Part shown: positions 59,736-64,000 of the stretch, one piece after another | How positions within the stretch are numbered: position 1 is the stretch's first letter | Layout: each line of letters begins with the position of its first letter | Assembly (NCBI RefSeq): GCF_014621695.1 | Contig: NZ_CP061281.1 | Coordinates: 3,906,001 to 3,970,000, forward strand | Source of the DNA: Streptomyces xanthii | GTDB lineage: Bacteria; Actinomycetota; Actinomycetes; Streptomycetales; Streptomycetaceae | Direction of reading: 5' to 3' | DNA length: 64,000 bases | Notes under the pieces: model-generated | What the model was told of the DNA's origin: nothing | Databases searched by the model: none | The model's input: the letters and a program-made list of their open reading frames with translations, nothing else | Program-made: the position numbers and the translations under genes

Positions 59736-60289
59736 CACAGCTCCTTGAAGTGGTCGAAGGGTTCGCGGCAGGCCAGGCAGCGGCGCAGGGCCTTGCAGGC
59801 GGTGGACGAGAAGCGGCTGAGCAGCTCGGTGTCGGTCGAGCCGCAGTGCGGGCAGGCGAGCGGCTCCTCGGCCGGTGCGTCCGCGCCGGTGCGGCGGGTC
59901 GGGCTCAGCGTCAGGGCGACGGGCCCGGCGGGGGCGCGGGTGGTGCGGGGCGGCGCGATGCCGAACTCCCGGAGCTTGCGGCGGCCTTCGGGCGTGATGT
60001 CGTCCGTGGACCAGGCGGGGCTGAGCACCGGGCGGACGGTGACCTCGGGGATCCCGTGCTCGTGCAGCACCCGCTCGATGTCGGCGGACATCGCCTCGAT
60101 CGCGGGGCACCCCGTGTACGTGGGGCTGAGCTCCACCTCGACGCGGCCGGGCCCCAGGCTGTGCACGGCGCGCAGCACGCCGAGCTCCGTGAGGCTCAGC
60201 ACGGGCAGCTCGGGGTCGGGCACGGAGCCCGCGAGCCGGCGCAGCTCCGCCTCCAGCGGGGTCTCCTGCTCGCGGGCGAGGGTCACCAT
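59735..60289 (-). CDS. paaD: Phenylacetate degradation protein PaaD
   Basis: A 184-aa MIP18/DUF59-family protein likely needed to mature the metal centers of the epoxidase. It has DPELPVLSLTELGVLRAV and a TYTGCPAIEAM segment, plus a C-terminal zinc-ribbon-like part (CPHCGSTDTELLSRF, CLACREPFDHFK). ATG start overlaps paaC by 7 bp. Confidence 0.94.
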   Translation of the reverse strand: MVTLAREQETPLEAELRRLAGSVPDPELPVLSLTELGVLRAVHSLGPGRVEVELSPTYTGCPAIEAMSADIERVLHEHGIPEVTVRPVLSPAWSTDDITPEGRRKLREFGIAPPRTTRAPAGPVALTLSPTRRTGADAPAEEPLACPHCGSTDTELLSRFSSTACKALRRCLACREPFDHFKEL

Positions 60290-61023
60290 GACGCCCCCGG
60301 GTGACTGCGGTGCAGGTGCTGCATCTCGGCGAGCATCCGCCCGAAGGACTCGGTGTGCAGGCCCTGGCGTCCGGCACCGGCGCTCCAGGCACCGGTCTGC
60401 GGGCCCGCGGGCACGGCCAGCCCGGCGCGGCCGAGCACGTCCGTGACCCGCGCCGTCCACGTCTCCTGGATCTTCTGCCAGTCGACCGGCAGTGCGGGCA
60501 CGGGCTGGAACAGCTCGCCGGTGAAGCGCCACAGGGCGTCGACCGCGCGCTGCATGCGGGCGTGGCTCTCGTCGGTGCCGTCGCCCAGGCGCAGCGTCCA
60601 CTGCTCGGCGTGGTCCTGGTGGTAGGCGACTTCCTTGACCGCCTTGGCGGCCAGCGGCGCGAACGGGGAGTCCGTCGCGGCCAGTTGTGTGTGGAGCAGC
60701 AGCTGGTACGTGGAGAAGAAGAGCTGGCGGGCGATCGTGTGCGCGAAGTCGCCGTTGGGCTGCTCGACCAGCTGGGTGTTGCGGAAGGCGCGCTCCTCGC
60801 GGAGGTAGGCCAGCTCGTCCTCGTCGCCGGCCATGCTCAGCAGGACGCGGGCCTGGCCGAGCAGGTCGAGCGCGATGTTCGCGAGGGCGACCTCCTCCTC
60901 CAGGACAGGGGCGTGGCCCGCCCACTCCCCCAGGCGGTGCGAGAGCACCAGGGCGTCGTCGCCGAGGGCGAGGGCGGCGGCCGCGGTGTCGGTCAGCCGC
61001 TGCGTCTCAGGGGCCTGCGTCAC
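60283..61023 (-). CDS. paaC: Phenylacetyl-CoA epoxidase structural subunit PaaC
   Basis: A 246-aa ferritin-like subunit that pairs with PaaA. It has LALGDDALVLSHRLGEWAGH, EEEVALANIALDLLGQARVLL, and EVAYHQDHAEQWTLRLGDGT. Members have di-iron-like helices but the site is not used for chemistry. GTG 61023 overlaps the paaB stop (GTGA). Confidence 0.94.
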   Translation of the reverse strand: MTQAPETQRLTDTAAAALALGDDALVLSHRLGEWAGHAPVLEEEVALANIALDLLGQARVLLSMAGDEDELAYLREERAFRNTQLVEQPNGDFAHTIARQLFFSTYQLLLHTQLAATDSPFAPLAAKAVKEVAYHQDHAEQWTLRLGDGTDESHARMQRAVDALWRFTGELFQPVPALPVDWQKIQETWTARVTDVLGRAGLAVPAGPQTGAWSAGAGRQGLHTESFGRMLAEMQHLHRSHPGASW

Positions 61024-61330
61024 AGGTGCTTCACCCCTTCCGGGATCTCGTAGAACGTCGGGTGGCGGTACGGCTTGTCGGCCGCGGGCTCGAAGAAGGG
61101 GTCCTTCTCGTCCGGCGAGGAGGCGGTGATCGCGGCGGACGGCACGACCCACAGGGAGACGCCCTCGCCGCGGCGGGTGTACAGGTCCCGCGCGTTGCGC
61201 AGCGCCAGCTCGGCGTCCGGGGCGTGCAGGCTGCCCGCGTGGGTGTGGGACAGGCCGCGGCGGGAGCGCACGAAGACCTCCCACAGGGGCCATTCCGTGC
61301 GGCCCTGTGCCTCGGGGGTGGGGGTCTCGC

Positions 61331-61334
<4 letters not shown>
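61020..61334 (-). CDS. paaB: Phenylacetyl-CoA epoxidase subunit PaaB
   Basis: A 104-aa small subunit with [20 protein letters not shown] and [20 protein letters not shown], followed by the family ending [19 protein letters not shown] start overlaps the paaA stop (ATGA). It is needed for assembly of the complex. Confidence 0.95.
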
Positions 61335-62347
<1,013 letters not shown>

Positions 62348-62402
62348 TCCCGATCCCCTCGACCTTGGGTCCCGACGGGGCCGGGGGCTCCGTCAGCTCC
62401 CG

Positions 62403-62416
62403 ACCGATCGTTCGGT
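62403..62416. promoter_or_regulatory. TetR-type palindrome upstream of paaA (PaaR-like operator)
   Basis: ACCGATCGTTCGGT, of the form ACCG-N2-CG-N2-CGGT, described for PaaR-family repressors of phenylacetate genes. It lies 56 bp before paaA. No paaR gene is in the window. Confidence 0.65.
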
Positions 62417-62474
62417 TCGTCGAGTTCAATGGTGGGACCCGGCGCCGTAGGGTGTCAACCCTGAACAGCCCGCC

Positions 62475-62517
62475 TGTGGACAAGTCCGGTCTGCACCGTC
62501 CCTTCACCTGTGGAAAA
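62475..62517 (-). promoter_or_regulatory. Exact DnaA box and a second box upstream of paaA
   Basis: TGTGGACAA (62475-62483, exact TTGTCCACA on the minus strand) and TGTGGAAAA (62509-62517, minus TTTTCCACA) in the 284-bp gap between paaA and the DUF5819 gene. Confidence 0.55.
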
Positions 62518-62631
62518 CCGCGGTCGACTGTGTTTGGCGCTCGCTCCCCAGTACGGTTCCGATGCGCCGCGGGGACACGGCGGGCCGGGGGAACGGCCAG
62601 GGGAACAGGGAATCGGGATCGGGGAGCACCG

Positions 62632-63396
62632 ATGGACACGGAAGCAACGGCGGCGGACGAGGGCGTCCGGCCCGATCCGGAGCCTGAGCCGCGGCCGAAC
62701 CCGCCCGGCCGTGCCGGCATCGCGGGCCTCGCCCCCGGCTACCAGCTGACGGCCGCGCTGGCCCTGGCGGCGATCGCGCTCGTCACCGGCCTGCACGTCC
62801 TCATGGTGTTCCTGCACGTCGCGCCGTCGAACACGCTGAGCAAGCAGTACGGCCGCGACGTCGACGACTGGGTCTATCCCGAGTTCGAGCAGAACTGGAA
62901 GCTGTTCGCCCCGAACCCGCTCCAGCAGAACGTCGCGGTGCAGGCCCGCGGCGAGGTGCGCACCCGCGACGGGGACACGCGGCAGACCCGCTGGTACGAC
63001 CTGTCCGCCGCGGACGGCGCCGCCATCGACGGCAACCTGCTGCCCAGCCACACCCAGCAGAACGAACTGCGCCGCGCCTGGGACGTCTACGGGTCGACGC
63101 ACGACGCGCAGAACCGTCCCACCGGACTGCGCGGCACCCTGTCCGAGCGCTATCTGCGCCGCATCCTCGTGCTGCGCCTGGACCGGCTCGGCGTGACGGA
63201 GAAGGGCGAGACCCTCGAACGCGTCCAGGTGCGTTCGCGGTCCGTCACCATCGAGCCGCCGAAGTGGAGCACTGAGAAGGTGAACCGGAAGCCGTTCTAC
63301 CGAGAGATCCCCTGGTGGTCGGTGACCGCGTACGACGCTCCGCTCGACACCGGCGCCCGGGTGCGCGTGCAGGGACCGGCCGGTGAGGCCCGATGA
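62632..63396 (+). CDS. DUF5819 family membrane protein
   Basis: A 254-aa protein with one N-terminal helix (LTAALALAAIALVTGLHVLMVFLHV) after a Pro-rich cytoplasmic stretch, then a soluble extracellular domain with NTLSKQYGRDVDDWVYPEFEQ, FEQNWKLFAPNPLQQN and WYDLSAADGAAIDGNLLPSH. ATG 62632 follows GGGGAG. Its stop overlaps the next gene (ATGA), so it is coupled to an HTTM protein. Function unknown. Confidence 0.87.
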   Translation: MDTEATAADEGVRPDPEPEPRPNPPGRAGIAGLAPGYQLTAALALAAIALVTGLHVLMVFLHVAPSNTLSKQYGRDVDDWVYPEFEQNWKLFAPNPLQQNVAVQARGEVRTRDGDTRQTRWYDLSAADGAAIDGNLLPSHTQQNELRRAWDVYGSTHDAQNRPTGLRGTLSERYLRRILVLRLDRLGVTEKGETLERVQVRSRSVTIEPPKWSTEKVNRKPFYREIPWWSVTAYDAPLDTGARVRVQGPAGEAR

Positions 63397-64000
63397 CCCG
63401 CCTCGCCCGCTTCGGCGCACAGCTCTACGCCGCCCTCCAGAAGATCACCGCGTCCCCGCTCGCCCCGTACCAGAGCGCCGTGATCCGGATCGGGTTCGCC
63501 TCGACCTGGCTGCTGTTCCTGCTGCGCGAGTACCCGCACCGGCGGGAGCTCTACGGTCCCGACGGGCCGTGGAGCTGGGACCTGGCGCAGCAGCTCATCA
63601 GCGAGAACCACGCGTTCAGCGTGCTGATGTGGTCCGACGGGCGCGCCTGGTTCGAGCTCGTCTACGCGGCGGCCGTCCTGGCCTCGCTCCTGCTGGCCCT
63701 CGGCTGGCGCACCCGCACCATGTCGGTCCTGTTCATGATCGGCGTGCTCTCGCTGCAGAACCGCAGCGTCTTCGTGGGCGACGGCGGGGACAACGTCATC
63801 CACCTCATGTCGATCTACCTCGTCCTCACGCGCTGCGGCCAGGTGTGGTCGCTGGACGCGCGGCGGGCGGCACGCGCGCGGAGCGGCCTGCCCCGGCCGG
63901 ACCGCGCCGGGCCCGTCCTGTGGTGGGTGGCCGGCCTGGCGCTCGCGGCGATCACGTTCACCGGGGACGTCCGCACCGGCTGGCTGCTCGTCTTCTGGTC
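63393..64000 (+). CDS. HTTM-domain membrane protein (partial, runs off the window)
   Basis: At least 202 residues, cut by the window end. It starts MTRLARFGAQLYAALQ, followed by the HTTM (vitamin K-dependent gamma-carboxylase-like) pattern: PYQSAVIRIGFASTWLLFLL, ENHAFSVLMWSDGRAWFELV, several helices, and LSLQNRSVFVGDGGDNVIHLM. HTTM proteins include carboxylases and the SdpB maturation factor. The pairing with DUF5819 is translationally coupled. Confidence 0.87.
   Translation, partial: MTRLARFGAQLYAALQKITASPLAPYQSAVIRIGFASTWLLFLLREYPHRRELYGPDGPWSWDLAQQLISENHAFSVLMWSDGRAWFELVYAAAVLASLLLALGWRTRTMSVLFMIGVLSLQNRSVFVGDGGDNVIHLMSIYLVLTRCGQVWSLDARRAARARSGLPRPDRAGPVLWWVAGLALAAITFTGDVRTGWLLVFW

Overview
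The window is high-GC actinobacterial DNA. Gene content and order identify the oriC region of a Streptomyces chromosome: sigM, trxBA, parBA, rsmG, jag, yidC, yidD, rnpA and rpmH, then dnaA, oriC, dnaN, a gnd-like gene, recF, a DciA gene, gyrB and gyrA. Other Streptomyces signs are frequent GTG starts, GTGA/ATGA stop-start overlaps, five perfect parS sites (GTTTCACGTGAAAC), crgA, class E sortases and DLW-39, DUF6344 and DUF5324 proteins.

Layout. 1-4.0 kb: tail of a membrane protein, SigM with its anti-sigma factor, and trxBA behind a SigR-type promoter. 4.0-11.0 kb, minus strand: a GNAT protein, parB, parA, rsmG, jag, yidC, yidD, rnpA and rpmH. 11.0-24.3 kb, plus strand: dnaA, oriC with about 20 imperfect DnaA boxes, dnaN, gnd-like, recF, dciA, gyrB, gyrA and a DUF3566 protein. 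24.4-30.5 kb: tRNA-Ile, small actinobacterial proteins, a secreted anchored protein, a Ser/Thr kinase, an HTH regulator and tRNA-Ala.

30.8-36.2 kb is the accessory region, directly downstream of tRNA-Ala. It has a divergent argininosuccinate-synthase-related ligase, a 2OG-Fe(II) dioxygenase and an EamA/RhtA-type exporter on the plus strand. A LuxR-type regulator converges on them. Divergent from the regulator are a 57-aa secreted peptide and a leaderless periplasmic-binding-protein-like protein. I read this as a candidate pathway that makes and exports a modified amino acid, with a linked peptide/regulator module. It is the best candidate here for an undescribed system.

36.3-52.1 kb is the conserved growth and division block: DUF5324, cyclophilin, rhomboid protease, crgA, DUF881, three class E sortases around pabA, then pknB, pbpA, an ftsW/rodA gene, a PP2C phosphatase, fhaB and fhaA. 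After tRNA-Leu (52.5 kb) come azoR and a divergent HxlR regulator around an inverted repeat, a frameshifted DUF2252 gene, a J-domain-like protein, a rhodanese, an acyl-CoA dehydrogenase behind a KstR-like palindrome, the coupled paaABCDE operon behind a TetR-like palindrome, and a DUF5819/HTTM pair cut by the window end.

The only exact TTGTCCACA DnaA boxes I found (7228, 38866, 62475) lie outside oriC: upstream of parA, between the rhomboid and crgA genes, and upstream of paaA. They may take part in DnaA titration or regulation.
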